Source: Aliidiomarina sp. (GTDB lineage: Bacteria > Pseudomonadota > Gammaproteobacteria > Enterobacterales > Alteromonadaceae). Taken from it: DNA of 64,000 nucleotides. Under the pieces are notes generated by a model. It saw only the letters and a program-made list of their open reading frames with translations, was not told the origin of the DNA and ran no database searches. This document shows, piece by piece, positions 54,319 to 63,441 of the stretch. Positions within the stretch are counted from its first letter, which is position 1; each line of letters begins with the position of its first letter. Position numbers and translations under genes: made by a program. Where the stretch lies: the NCBI RefSeq assembly GCF_022565475.1, contig NZ_JAIUMR010000011.1, positions 1 through 64,000 of the forward strand. The letters run 5' to 3'.

Positions 54319-55683
54319 ATGCGTATTTGGCAAAAAATCACTCATCTTTCACTCGTTGCTGTTGTCGCAACGTCCCTCTTCGCTTGGGCTCCAAACGCTC
54401 ACGCGGATGACAGTACTTCAGTGCAACCACAACGAATTATCCTTGTCATTGCAGACGGCATGGGCTTCCCTTACTTAACTGCATACCGGTACTTCAAAGA
54501 CGGACGCAATTTCACCCATGCCAGTGACATTTCACCAACCATTTTCGATAACTACTTGGTTGGCGCCGCAAGCACCTACCCTGCGGACGACACCTTAGTC
54601 ACGGACTCTGCCGCGAGCGCCACAGCACTCGCCACCGGCATTAAAACATACAATGGCGCCATTTCCGTCGATGCCGACGGTAATCCGCTGAAGACCATGA
54701 TGCAAATTGGCCGTGAAAACGGTTGGTTGACTGGCGCAATCGCGACCACCCGAGTCACCCACGCAACGCCAGCTGCTTTCTATACTCACGTGCCGTCTCG
54801 CCGAATGGAAGATGAAATTGCCGACCAATACGCAACATTAGACGAGAACGGTCAACCCATCTTCGACCTGTTGCTCGGTAGCGGCCGTAAACACTTTGTT
54901 CGCACTGACGAAGACGGTACAGAAATTAACCATTTAACGACGCTCACCGATGCCGGTGTTCGCATCGTTGAAACTTACGAAGAGCTGCATGCGCAACAAC
55001 GTCTGCCGGTACTTGGCCTGTTCTTCGACGATGCTTTCCCGTACGTGATTGACGACGAAATGCGTTTAGAACAGCTATCGCGCCATGGTCTTCGCTTATT
55101 CGACAACACTGATCAGCCCTATGTGGTCATGATCGAAGCGTCAATGGTCGACTGGTGTGGCCACGCCAATGACATTGCTTGTGCGATGCGTGAAATGGAA
55201 GAACTCGACCACTTGATGCAGTTTCTAGAAGCGTACGCCAACGAAAATCCGGGCACGCAAGTCCTACTCACAGCCGACCACTCAACGGGCGGCTTAACGC
55301 TCGGTGCTGACGGTAATTATCAATGGCGCGCCGCTGACGTCGCCCGCATTGGCCGCGGCTTGCGCACCATGGCTGAAGACTTAACCAGCATGCCGTTCAT
55401 CGACTGGGAAGCTTATGTTGAGCAGTACCTGCCATTCCCACTTACAGTCGACCAACAAAATGCACTACAAACAGTCGCGCAAGACAGCGGCTCGCGCCAT
55501 CGTCAACGCATTCAAGACGTGCTCATTGACATTGTTCGCTACCACACCAGCACCGGCTGGACCACGGGCGGTCACACCGGCGAAGATGTCCCAGTCATCG
55601 CTATCGGCCCTTGGAGCGACCGCTTCCGCGGCTTCCAAGACCAAACCGATATCGCCGACATCATCATCAACTGGCTGCAATAA
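54319..55683 (+). CDS. Alkaline phosphatase
   Basis: Periplasmic phosphomonoesterase of the PhoA superfamily. ATG at 54319 with AGGA upstream; 454 aa with a Sec signal (cleavage near NAHA-DD). Metal and active-site motifs: VIADGMGFP, the nucleophile region DTLVTDSAASATALATG, EASMVDWCGHANDI, LTADHSTGG, and TTGGHTGEDVPV. All zinc ligands expected for the family appear present. No Pho box was found upstream by eye. The downstream 430 bp is repeat. Confidence 0.93.
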   Translation: MRIWQKITHLSLVAVVATSLFAWAPNAHADDSTSVQPQRIILVIADGMGFPYLTAYRYFKDGRNFTHASDISPTIFDNYLVGAASTYPADDTLVTDSAASATALATGIKTYNGAISVDADGNPLKTMMQIGRENGWLTGAIATTRVTHATPAAFYTHVPSRRMEDEIADQYATLDENGQPIFDLLLGSGRKHFVRTDEDGTEINHLTTLTDAGVRIVETYEELHAQQRLPVLGLFFDDAFPYVIDDEMRLEQLSRHGLRLFDNTDQPYVVMIEASMVDWCGHANDIACAMREMEELDHLMQFLEAYANENPGTQVLLTADHSTGGLTLGADGNYQWRAADVARIGRGLRTMAEDLTSMPFIDWEAYVEQYLPFPLTVDQQNALQTVAQDSGSRHRQRIQDVLIDIVRYHTSTGWTTGGHTGEDVPVIAIGPWSDRFRGFQDQTDIADIIINWLQ

Positions 55684-55684
55684 C

Positions 55685-56030
55685 GAGCTTAGTGCCGCGA
55701 AGCCGCTTCCGCGCTGCATGCCTCGCGCGGTCAGAAAGCTGAGCTTTGTGCGTCGAAGCCGCTTCCGCGGTGCACGCCTAGGGGTGTCAGAGACGCCGTG
55801 AACCCATCCATGGGGGCTTGGATGCCGCATCCATGCGGCATACACTCTGCCACCCCTAGGCGCACACCGCTAGCGCTGGCTTCGAGCATGATGCTTACTG
55901 TTCTGACCGCACCAACCGTGCTTCGCTTACGCTGGCTTCGTTGCATTGACTGTATATCTCTAACCGCACCAACCGTGCTTCGCTTGCGCTGGCTTCGCTG
56001 CACTGGCTGTATATCTCTGACCGCCCGCTC
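55685..56030. repeat. palindromic repeat copy B with tandem arms
   Basis: The 62-bp core is at 55788-55849, inverted relative to copy A. Left arm: two tandem units of 56-bp period (from 55685 and 55741) containing CGAAGCCGCTTCCGCG. Inner arms CACGCCTAGGGGTGT and CCACCCCTAGGCG pair. Right arm: two units of 57-bp period (from 55906 and 55963, partial third from 56020), CCGCACCAACCGTGCTTCG, which are diverged inverted counterparts of the left units. It fills the gap between the phosphatase and thioesterase genes. No gene was recognised in it. Confidence 0.9.
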
Positions 56031-56123
56031 GCACACCCAAACAATTGACCAATCTTGACTAGTAACTTGCTTCTCGCCTAGCTAGAATTAAACGCATGTT
56101 TAAATTTCTAGGTGAAAGCAAAA

Positions 56124-56927
56124 ATGAGTGACGTGGCGAAGTTTTCTGACGTTTTAGCGAGTATTGACCCTGATGCAGAGCAAGAATTTGTGTTGCCGCA
56201 AGGTTGGGCACAGGGGCGTGCATTCTTTGGTGGTTTTTCGGCAGCGATCGCGTTTCAACATGCAAAACTCGGCGTTGATCTTGAGCAACCGATTCGAGCA
56301 CTAACCATTTCATTTGTCGGTCCGCTAGAACCTGGAACGGCCACTTTGCAACGCACCATTTTGCGTAAAGGTAAAAGCGTCACCCAAGTCCGCGTGGAAA
56401 TTGTGCAAAATGGCGGTGTGCAACTAAGTGGCTTATTCACGTTTGGCCGTTCACGGCCCTCGCAAGTCCGCATCACGGACACCTTACCTGCTGAGGTACC
56501 CAATCGTGAACACGGCTTGCCTTTCCCGAAAACACCCATTCTTCCTGAATTTGCACATCACTTTGACTACAGCGTCACGGTCGGTGGTTTACCGTTTAGC
56601 AACACCCAGTCGCGTCAATTTGGAGGTTGGGTACGTTTCTGTAACGAAGACACACCAATCGACGTCGGCCTCTTTCTTGGTCTCGTCGACGCTTGGCCAC
56701 CTGCGGTATTGCCGATGCTGAATCAGCCGGCACCTGCTAGCTCATTAACGTGGACGATCGAGTTCCCAGAATTATTACCGACCCACAAAAAAGCCACCGA
56801 CTGGTGGCAGTATGTTGCCTATATCGATTACGCCGCTGATGGTTACGGCCACACCCATTCCCACGTGTGGGACGATGACGGCAACCTCGTCGCCATCAGC
56901 CGCCAAACCATCACCGTATTCGCCTAG
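56124..56927 (+). CDS. Acyl-CoA thioesterase-like protein (TesB/4HBT_3 type)
   Basis: Start at ATG 56124 (MSDVAKFSDVLASID), with AGGTGA about 8 nt upstream; a GTG four codons earlier is less likely. The 267-aa product is a double hot-dog thioesterase-like protein: WAQGRAFFGGFSAAIAFQHA near residue 35, ALTISFVGPLEPGTATLQ, FGGWVRFCNEDTPID, and a C-terminal YVAYIDYAADGYGHTHSHVWDDDG. Substrate unknown. It is isolated between repeat copies B and C. Confidence 0.88.
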   Translation: MSDVAKFSDVLASIDPDAEQEFVLPQGWAQGRAFFGGFSAAIAFQHAKLGVDLEQPIRALTISFVGPLEPGTATLQRTILRKGKSVTQVRVEIVQNGGVQLSGLFTFGRSRPSQVRITDTLPAEVPNREHGLPFPKTPILPEFAHHFDYSVTVGGLPFSNTQSRQFGGWVRFCNEDTPIDVGLFLGLVDAWPPAVLPMLNQPAPASSLTWTIEFPELLPTHKKATDWWQYVAYIDYAADGYGHTHSHVWDDDGNLVAISRQTITVFA

Positions 56928-56931
56928 CTAC

Positions 56932-57063
56932 GAAGCCAGCGCAAGCGCTGTGCGATAGGCTGTGACAGAGTGTATGCCGCATGGATGCGGCATCCAAGCC
57001 CTCATGGATGGGTTCACGGCGTCTCTGACACAGTCTGTCGTGCGGCGCAAAAGCGGCTTCGAA
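56932..57063. repeat. palindromic repeat copy C
   Basis: Core at 56966-57027, same orientation as copy A, one base different from copy B. Arms: CTACGAAGCCAGCGCAAGCG on the left pairs imperfectly with the complement of GCGCAAAAGCGGCTTCGA on the right; GCTGTGACAGAG pairs with CTCTGACACAGT. It starts five bases after the thioesterase stop and abuts copy D. Confidence 0.9.
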
Positions 57064-57196
57064 GTTTGCGCGAGAGGGTTGGGCTGCGCGATGACAGAGT
57101 ATATGAGGCATGGATGCCGAATATAAGCCCCCAGGGATGGGTTCACGGCGTCTCTGACATCGTGTAGCCCAACCCTCGGAAGCAAACTTCGACGGC
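57058..57196. repeat. palindromic repeat copy D
   Basis: Core at 57095-57156, the most diverged copy but still exactly 62 bp. Arms about 37 bp: left TTCGAAGTTTGCGCGAGAGG then GTTGGGCTGCGCGATGA; right ACATCGTGTAGCCCAACCCT then CGGAAGCAAACTTCGAC. These are complementary to each other and unrelated to the arms of A or B. It ends at the purL stop and may also end convergent transcripts. Confidence 0.9.
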
Positions 57197-57200
57197 GACG

Positions 57201-60200
57201 CTAGCCTAAGCTGCGGCGGGCGTTGCGGAAGAGGCGTAGCCAGGCGCCGTCTTCGCCCCAGGATGAGGGGTACCATGAGTTGGCCACGGCGCGGAAAACG
57301 CGCTCAGGGTGTGGCATCATGATGGCAACGCGACCGTCGGCATTGGTTAGGCCGGTGATACCTTGTACGGAGCCGTTCGGGTTCGCTGGGTAACTTTCCG
57401 TCACCTTGCCATAGTTGTCCACATAACGCAGCGCAATCAATTGATCGGCATTGAGCGCCGATAGAGCTTGGTTGGCGTCGTTACGACTGAATTCAACGCG
57501 ACCTTCACCGTGAGAAACCGCGATGGGCATGCGCGAGCCAGCCATGCCAGCAAACCATGGTGACTTATTGTCTTGCACTTCAACCATCGCCACGCGCGCT
57601 TCAAAACGCTCAGAGCGGTTCGTGACAAAATGCGGCCAATGCTCCGTGCCCGGAATAAGCTCATGTAAGTTCGACAACATCTGACAGCCATTACACACGC
57701 CGAGCGCCAGCGTGTCTTGGCGAGCAAAGAAGTTACTGAATTGCTCCCGCGCATTGGCATTGAACAGAATTGATTTCGCCCAGCCTTCACCAGCACCGAG
57801 CACGTCACCGTACGAGAAGCCACCACAGGCGGCCAGCGCTTGGAACTCGTCTAAGCTAACACGGCCAGTAAGAATATCGCTCATGTGCACGTCAATCGCG
57901 CTAAAGCCGGCACGGTCAAAGGCCGCTGCCATTTCGTAGTGGGAGTTAACGCCCTGCTCGCGCAGAATCGCAATTTTCGGTGCCACACCTTTCAGAATAA
58001 ACGGCGCCGAAATATCTTCCGCCGGATCATACGTCAATTGCGCATGTAAACCTGGGTTATTGGTGTCTTGCTTGAGGGCAAATTCTTCGTCCGCACAGGC
58101 TGGGTTATCCCGCAAGCGTTGCATTTGATGCGTCGTTTCCGCCCAAGTGGTACGCAGCTCAGAACGCGTTGCTTGATACACCACTTGCTCGTCCTGACGA
58201 ATGACAAGTGAGTCTTCACTTACCGCACGGCCAAGATTAACCAGCATATCGTCATAACCGGCGGCAGCAAATTCAGCGTTCAAACGCGCAGCGACGGCTT
58301 CTGAAACCTGAATCACGGCACCAAGTTCTTCACTAAATAACGCAGCAACCGTGTCTTGACCAGCAGGCAGATCGATTTCAACACCGCAGTGGCCGGCAAA
58401 CGCCATTTCTGCCAAGGTCACCAACAAACCACCGTCTGAGCGGTCGTGGTACGCCAGTAGTTCGTCATTCGCCACCAAACTTTGAATGGTGTTGAAGAAG
58501 AAACGTAAATGCTCTGGTGAATCTAAGTCAGCTGGCTCAGCGCCTAACTCACGATACACTTGCGCCAGCGACGACGCGCCTAAACGGTTTTGACCACGGC
58601 CCAAGTCGATCAACATGAGGCGGGCATCATCGCGCTCCGCGCGCAACATTGGCGTAACGGTTTTGCGCACGTCCTGTACCGGTGCAAATGCGGTGATCAC
58701 GAGCGACAATGGCGAAATAACCGCTTTGTCGCTGCCGTCTTCTTGCCAACGCGTCTGCATTGACATGGAGTCTTTACCGACCGGGATAGTTAAACCGAGT
58801 GCCGGACAGAGTTCTTCACCCACGGCTTTCACCGCCGCATACAAACCAGCGTCTTCACCTGGATGGCCTGCAGGCGCCATCCAGTTGGCTGACAATTTAA
58901 TGCGTTTTAAATCACCAATTGCGGTCGCGGCAATGTTGGTAATGGCTTCTGCTACTGCCAAACGCGCAGACGCTGCATGGTTAAGCAAGGCCACTGGCGT
59001 GCGCTCACCCATCGACATGGCTTCACCGGCATAGGTGTCAAATGACGCAGCGGTCACACCACAGTTCGCCACCGGAATCTGCCAAGGGCCGACCATTTGG
59101 TCACGTGCGACTAAGCCGGTCACCGAGCGGTCACCGATGGTGATTAAGAATGTCTTTTCAGCGATTGTCGGTAGGCGTAACAAGCGGCTAACTGCATCTG
59201 CAACGTTCACGTTTGCTGTTGCTAGAGGCGTGCCCGCTACTTTGCCCGTCGTCGCTTCACGATGCATTTTCGGTGGTTTACCAAGTAACACATCGAGCGG
59301 CATGTCGACTGGGTAGTTATCGAAAACTTCGTCGTACAAACGCAGTGTTTGTTCAGACGTTGCTTCTCCAACAACGGCAAACGGTGCACGCTCACGGCGA
59401 CATATCTCTTCGAACAGTTCGCGGCGCTCTGGCACTAAGGCTAAAACGTAACGCTCTTGCGATTCGTTACTCCAGACTGCCATTGGCGACATGCCCGGTT
59501 CGTCATTCGGAATAGCACGGAGTTTAAATTCACCACCACGGCCACCGTCGTTAACTAACTCCGGCAGCGCATTCGACAAGCCCCCTGCACCAACGTCATG
59601 AATAAAGGCAATCGGGTTGTCGTCACCGAGCTGCCAACAGCGGTCGATGACTTCTTGGCAGCGGCGTTCCATTTCTGGGTTTTCCCGCTGTACCGAAGCG
59701 AAGTCGAGATCTTCGGACGAGTCGCCCGACGCCATTGACGACGCTGCACCGCCACCCAAGCCGATATTCATGGCTGGGCCACCGAGCACAACCAACGGTG
59801 CACCGACGAGAATTTCACCTTTCTCAACGTGGTTTTCACGGATGTTACCGAGACCACCGGCGATCATAATCGGCTTATGGTAGCCACGAACTTCTTCGCC
59901 GTTAAAGCTGACCACTTGCTCTTCATAGGTACGGAAGTAACCGAGAATATTCGGCCGGCCAAATTCGTTATTAAACGCCGCACCACCGAGAGGGCCTTCG
60001 ATCATAATCTCGAGTGCGCTGACAATCCGACTTGGGCGCCCAAAATCTTGCTCCCACGGCTGTTCAAAGCCCGGAATACGCAGATTTGACACCGAGAAAC
60101 CGACTAAACCGGCTTTTGGCTTGGCACCAATACCGGTTGCGCCTTCGTCTCGAATCTCACCACCAGAACCAGTTGCGGCACCTGGGTAAGGTGAAATTGC

Positions 60201-61106
60201 AGTTGGGTGGTTGTGGGTTTCGACCTTCATCAAAATATGAATTGGCTCGCCATGATAACGATATTCACAGCTGCCTGCGTCTGGGAAGAAACGACCGGCT
60301 TCGCAACCCACCATGACCGCGGCGTTATCTTTGTAGGCTGACAAGACGTAATCAGGCGTCGCTTCATAAGTACGCTTGATCATCTTAAACAAGGATTTCT
60401 CTTGTTCCACGCCATCAATCGTCCATGACGCATTGAAGATTTTGTGTCGGCAATGCTCCGAATTCGCTTGCGCGAACATGTACAGTTCGGCGTCGACCGG
60501 GTTGCGCTGGAGCTTTAAGAAGTTCTCGGTCAAATAGTCAATTTCGTCTGCGGCTAGTGCCAAGCCTAAGCTCTGGTTTGCAGATTCAAGCGCTGCTCGG
60601 CCTTGGCCAAGGATATCGACCGTGGTAAACGGAGCGGGCTGTTGTTCTTGAAAGAGCGCAGAGGCGGCGGCAAGTTCGGAAAAAGTGCTCTCGGTCATGC
60701 GGTCGTGTAATAAAGCCGCAGCTTGTGCTTGTTGCTCGTTGCTGAGCGAGCCTTCTAACGAAACCTCTAAATAATAGGCAATCCCGCGTTCAATCCGGCG
60801 AATGTGTTGCAAACCACAATTGTGTGCAATATCTGTCGCTTTCGAAGCCCATGGTGAAATCGTGCCGACGCGCGGCGTGACCACCACAAGTTGCCCTTCC
60901 GGTGCGTGCGATTCACGGGTGGGTCCGTACTGCAATAAGCGGTCTAAAACGTGCCGTTGCTCATTCGTGAGCTCGACTGAAGCATTCACAAAATGGACAA
61001 ACTCTGCATAGACCTGTTGAACGGGAAGGCCTGCAGCTTGCAGACGTTGAAGTAACTTTTCACGACGAAAATCAGACAAAGCAGGCGAACCGCGCAGGAT
61101 ATCCAC
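57201..61106 (-). CDS. purL: Phosphoribosylformylglycinamidine synthase PurL
   Basis: Large single-chain FGAM synthase of purine biosynthesis. The 1301-aa product (E. coli 1295) has an N-terminal PurS-like domain, two AIR-synthase-type ATP-binding halves ([20 protein letters not shown]...[10 protein letters not shown]; later [13 protein letters not shown] and [16 protein letters not shown]) and a C-terminal glutaminase domain with [16 protein letters not shown], nucleophile Cys in [10 protein letters not shown] and PHPERVFR. Divergent from mltF; the gene order purL-mltF-tadA is that of E. coli. No good PurR box was found. Confidence 0.98.
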   Translation of the reverse strand: MDILRGSPALSDFRREKLLQRLQAAGLPVQQVYAEFVHFVNASVELTNEQRHVLDRLLQYGPTRESHAPEGQLVVVTPRVGTISPWASKATDIAHNCGLQHIRRIERGIAYYLEVSLEGSLSNEQQAQAAALLHDRMTESTFSELAAASALFQEQQPAPFTTVDILGQGRAALESANQSLGLALAADEIDYLTENFLKLQRNPVDAELYMFAQANSEHCRHKIFNASWTIDGVEQEKSLFKMIKRTYEATPDYVLSAYKDNAAVMVGCEAGRFFPDAGSCEYRYHGEPIHILMKVETHNHPTAISPYPGAATGSGGEIRDEGATGIGAKPKAGLVGFSVSNLRIPGFEQPWEQDFGRPSRIVSALEIMIEGPLGGAAFNNEFGRPNILGYFRTYEEQVVSFNGEEVRGYHKPIMIAGGLGNIRENHVEKGEILVGAPLVVLGGPAMNIGLGGGAASSMASGDSSEDLDFASVQRENPEMERRCQEVIDRCWQLGDDNPIAFIHDVGAGGLSNALPELVNDGGRGGEFKLRAIPNDEPGMSPMAVWSNESQERYVLALVPERRELFEEICRRERAPFAVVGEATSEQTLRLYDEVFDNYPVDMPLDVLLGKPPKMHREATTGKVAGTPLATANVNVADAVSRLLRLPTIAEKTFLITIGDRSVTGLVARDQMVGPWQIPVANCGVTAASFDTYAGEAMSMGERTPVALLNHAASARLAVAEAITNIAATAIGDLKRIKLSANWMAPAGHPGEDAGLYAAVKAVGEELCPALGLTIPVGKDSMSMQTRWQEDGSDKAVISPLSLVITAFAPVQDVRKTVTPMLRAERDDARLMLIDLGRGQNRLGASSLAQVYRELGAEPADLDSPEHLRFFFNTIQSLVANDELLAYHDRSDGGLLVTLAEMAFAGHCGVEIDLPAGQDTVAALFSEELGAVIQVSEAVAARLNAEFAAAGYDDMLVNLGRAVSEDSLVIRQDEQVVYQATRSELRTTWAETTHQMQRLRDNPACADEEFALKQDTNNPGLHAQLTYDPAEDISAPFILKGVAPKIAILREQGVNSHYEMAAAFDRAGFSAIDVHMSDILTGRVSLDEFQALAACGGFSYGDVLGAGEGWAKSILFNANAREQFSNFFARQDTLALGVCNGCQMLSNLHELIPGTEHWPHFVTNRSERFEARVAMVEVQDNKSPWFAGMAGSRMPIAVSHGEGRVEFSRNDANQALSALNADQLIALRYVDNYGKVTESYPANPNGSVQGITGLTNADGRVAIMMPHPERVFRAVANSWYPSSWGEDGAWLRLFRNARRSLG

Positions 61107-61256
61107 TGGTTTAGCTCCGGATTAACTTGAAGGGATTAGGATGGCTCAGCATTATAATGAAATCTGTGCGAATTTGCGACCGTAAATGCGATGCAGTGAC
61201 ACGCAAGTTTTGCTATAACTGAGATTGTCTTACGAAGGAAAGTGGTTATCCCCTAC

Positions 61257-62696
61257 ATGCTGAAATGTTTTTCGACTAAAAAAAGCCGGCACTTACGCAG
61301 CACGAATGTGCGTTTCCGAGCGGCGCAGCGAACATTACGATCACTTGTAGTGATGCTATTTGCCTTGATCTTAGCCGCTTGTAACTTTGATAGCCTGGAG
61401 CAAAACCAGCTACAACGCATCGAAAATCGTGGTGTTTTATACGTTGGCACCATGATGGGGCCAACCAATTATTACCTCGATAGCTTTGAGCAGGAAGCCG
61501 GATTCGAATATGAACTCGCCCGTGGCTTGGCTGACAAGCTCGGCGTCCGTCTTGAAATCATCAATCGTTATGAGCTGCGCGAACTATGGGACTTACTCGA
61601 CGCCCAAGAAATCGATTTTGTCGCCGCCGGACTCGATGTAACCGAACCACGTCTTCAACGCTATCGGTTTACGCCGGCCTATCACGCTGTTGATCAAAAA
61701 CTCGTTTACAAACAAGGTACTCGTAACCGCCCTCGTGATTGGAGTCAGGTCGAAGGGATGATTCGTGTGGTCACCAGTAGCAGTCACGCGGAATTACTTT
61801 CCGAGTTAGAGCAAGAATATCCGCATCTGACGTGGACGAGTAGCCATCTTTATGACGCCGACGAGTTACTCGACCACGTGATTAACGAATCGATCGACTT
61901 TACCATTGCCGATTCACACCATTTAGATATTAAGCGCCGCACTTGGCCAGATTTAAGCATCGCCTTCACCGTGCGCAACCCAGCGCAATTAGCGTGGGCA
62001 TTTGCTGACAATGGCGACGATTCACTGTATGCCGCTGCCATTGAATATATTGGTAAGCACCATGAAAGTGGCGAGCTACTTACGTTAATTGATCGCCACT
62101 TCGGCCACGTCTCGCAGTTCAATTATGTGGACACCCAAGCGTTTATTGCCGCAACAGAAACCGTATTGCCCGACTATATCGATTTGTTTCGCCAATACGC
62201 AGGTGACTTCGATTGGCGTTTATTGGCCGCGATCAGTTATCAAGAATCACATTGGAACCCTTGGGCGCGCTCCGCGACCGGTGTACGCGGCCTGATGATG
62301 TTAACGTTGCCAACTGCTGAGCAACTCAATGTGTATAATCGCATCGACCCGGAGCAAAGCATTCGTGGCGGAGCGGAATACTTGCGTCAGTTGCATCAGC
62401 GCCTGCCAGACCGTATGACCGAGCCTGATCGCACTTGGTTTGCTTTGGCGGCATATAATGTCGGTCTTGGGCATTTAGAAGACGCGCGGGTGATCACGCA
62501 ACGCCAAGGCGCTGATCCGGATTACTGGATTCATGTGCGTGAGCGCTTGCCATTGTTGCGCCAGCGTCAATTTTATCGAAATACACGTTTTGGTTTCGCT
62601 CGCGGCGATGAACCTGTACGCTATGTAGAAAATATTCGCCGTTATTACGACACCTTAGTTTGGCTCGACGAGCAGGGACGTTTACCAGCCAATTAA
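61257..62696 (+). CDS. mltF: Membrane-bound lytic transglycosylase MltF
   Basis: Outer-membrane murein lytic transglycosylase. ATG at 61257 gives 479 aa with a long Arg-rich N region, a hydrophobic stretch and lipobox ILAAC; a GTG five codons earlier is the alternative and lies nearer to the AAGGAAA site. Domains: SBP_bac_3-like regulatory module (about residues 50-275, NRGVLYVGTMMGPTNYYL; FVAAGLDVTEPR) and a C-terminal SLT domain with catalytic Glu in ISYQESHWNPWARS, plus GLMMLT, GGAEYL and ALAAYNVGLGHLEDAR. Confidence 0.96.
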   Translation: MLKCFSTKKSRHLRSTNVRFRAAQRTLRSLVVMLFALILAACNFDSLEQNQLQRIENRGVLYVGTMMGPTNYYLDSFEQEAGFEYELARGLADKLGVRLEIINRYELRELWDLLDAQEIDFVAAGLDVTEPRLQRYRFTPAYHAVDQKLVYKQGTRNRPRDWSQVEGMIRVVTSSSHAELLSELEQEYPHLTWTSSHLYDADELLDHVINESIDFTIADSHHLDIKRRTWPDLSIAFTVRNPAQLAWAFADNGDDSLYAAAIEYIGKHHESGELLTLIDRHFGHVSQFNYVDTQAFIAATETVLPDYIDLFRQYAGDFDWRLLAAISYQESHWNPWARSATGVRGLMMLTLPTAEQLNVYNRIDPEQSIRGGAEYLRQLHQRLPDRMTEPDRTWFALAAYNVGLGHLEDARVITQRQGADPDYWIHVRERLPLLRQRQFYRNTRFGFARGDEPVRYVENIRRYYDTLVWLDEQGRLPAN

Positions 62697-62735
62697 CAAA
62701 TACAATTGCTGTATTGAGCAGCATAAGGAACCAGC

Positions 62736-62927
62736 ATGGGTGTAGTCAGACGAGGCGCTGCAAACCGATTTATTCGCAGCGAAAGACGCCGACAATTATG
62801 GCGTAAGCACACGCGCATGGTCGTCGACCGCCGCAATAAATGGTTCTATTTAAACGAAACTTGCGGACTCAATCCGCTCCCTGAGAATTGTGCCGACCCT
62901 GAGTGTGAAGACGGCGATTTCGAATAG
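62736..62927 (+). CDS. Small basic-acidic hypothetical protein
   Basis: 63-aa ORF with an AAGGA ribosome site 6 nt before the ATG, 39 bp after mltF and 2 bp from the convergent tadA stop. The N-terminal half is strongly basic (VRRGAANRFIRSERRRQLWR), the C-terminal half has NKWFYLNETCGLNPLPENCA and an acidic end with a third Cys. Spacing of the three Cys may allow metal binding, but no known motif was recognised. Probably co-transcribed with mltF. Confidence 0.6.
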   Translation: MGVVRRGAANRFIRSERRRQLWRKHTRMVVDRRNKWFYLNETCGLNPLPENCADPECEDGDFE

Positions 62928-62929
62928 AG

Positions 62930-63433
62930 TTAATCGCCTATCAGCTTGGCTTTGAGTGCTTTTTTACGCGCTCGCTGTTGCTGAAAAAAATTTGAAATTT
63001 GCGCCGCACATTCGTCGTGTAGCACTCCAGGCGTGACATCGATCTGATGATTGAGTTGCGGATGTGCAACTAGATTAAACAAACTCCCTGCCGCTCCCGT
63101 TTTTAAGTCAAAGGCACCAAACACTAAACGCTGAATTCGGCTATGTACCAGTAGACCCGCACACATTGGGCAGGGCTCTAAAGTGACGTATAGCGTGGTG
63201 TCGAGCAACCGATAATTGCCGATCGCAGCCGCACCTTGACGAACGGCTTCCATTTCCGCATGCAATGATGGGTCCAACCCACCAATAACACGGTTGCGGC
63301 CGCGACCGATAATTTCACCTTGGTAGACCAACACCGCACCAACCGGCACTTCGCCGTCAGACTCAGCCTCTGCAGCGAGACGCATGGCCTCGCGCATAAA
63401 TTTCTCATCTGTTGTCATGTCAATGATCTGCAT
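62930..63433 (-). CDS. tadA: tRNA-specific adenosine deaminase TadA
   Basis: Deaminates A34 to inosine in tRNA-Arg(ACG). The 167-aa product has the zinc/catalytic motifs HAEMEAV (H58, E60) and PCPMCAG (C88, C91), and a Lys/Arg-rich C-terminal tail. A start at the second Met (MTTDEKFM) is possible. It follows the antiporter gene by 8 bp in the same direction and is convergent with the mltF group. Confidence 0.97.
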   Translation of the reverse strand: MQIIDMTTDEKFMREAMRLAAEAESDGEVPVGAVLVYQGEIIGRGRNRVIGGLDPSLHAEMEAVRQGAAAIGNYRLLDTTLYVTLEPCPMCAGLLVHSRIQRLVFGAFDLKTGAAGSLFNLVAHPQLNHQIDVTPGVLHDECAAQISNFFQQQRARKKALKAKLIGD

Positions 63434-63441
63434 GTCCGAAT

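Noticed and set aside
55731-57276. Short ORFs across the repeats encoding peptides such as MPHPCGIHS, MDGFTAS and GWVHGVSDT.
   Set aside because: They are translations of the palindromic 62-bp core in several frames, with no ribosome site or conserved product.
61195-61220. ACGCAAGTTTTGCTAT upstream of purL looked like a PurR box.
   Set aside because: The half-sites are one base too close (GCAA-N3-TTGC rather than N4) and it lies nearer the mltF start than to purL.
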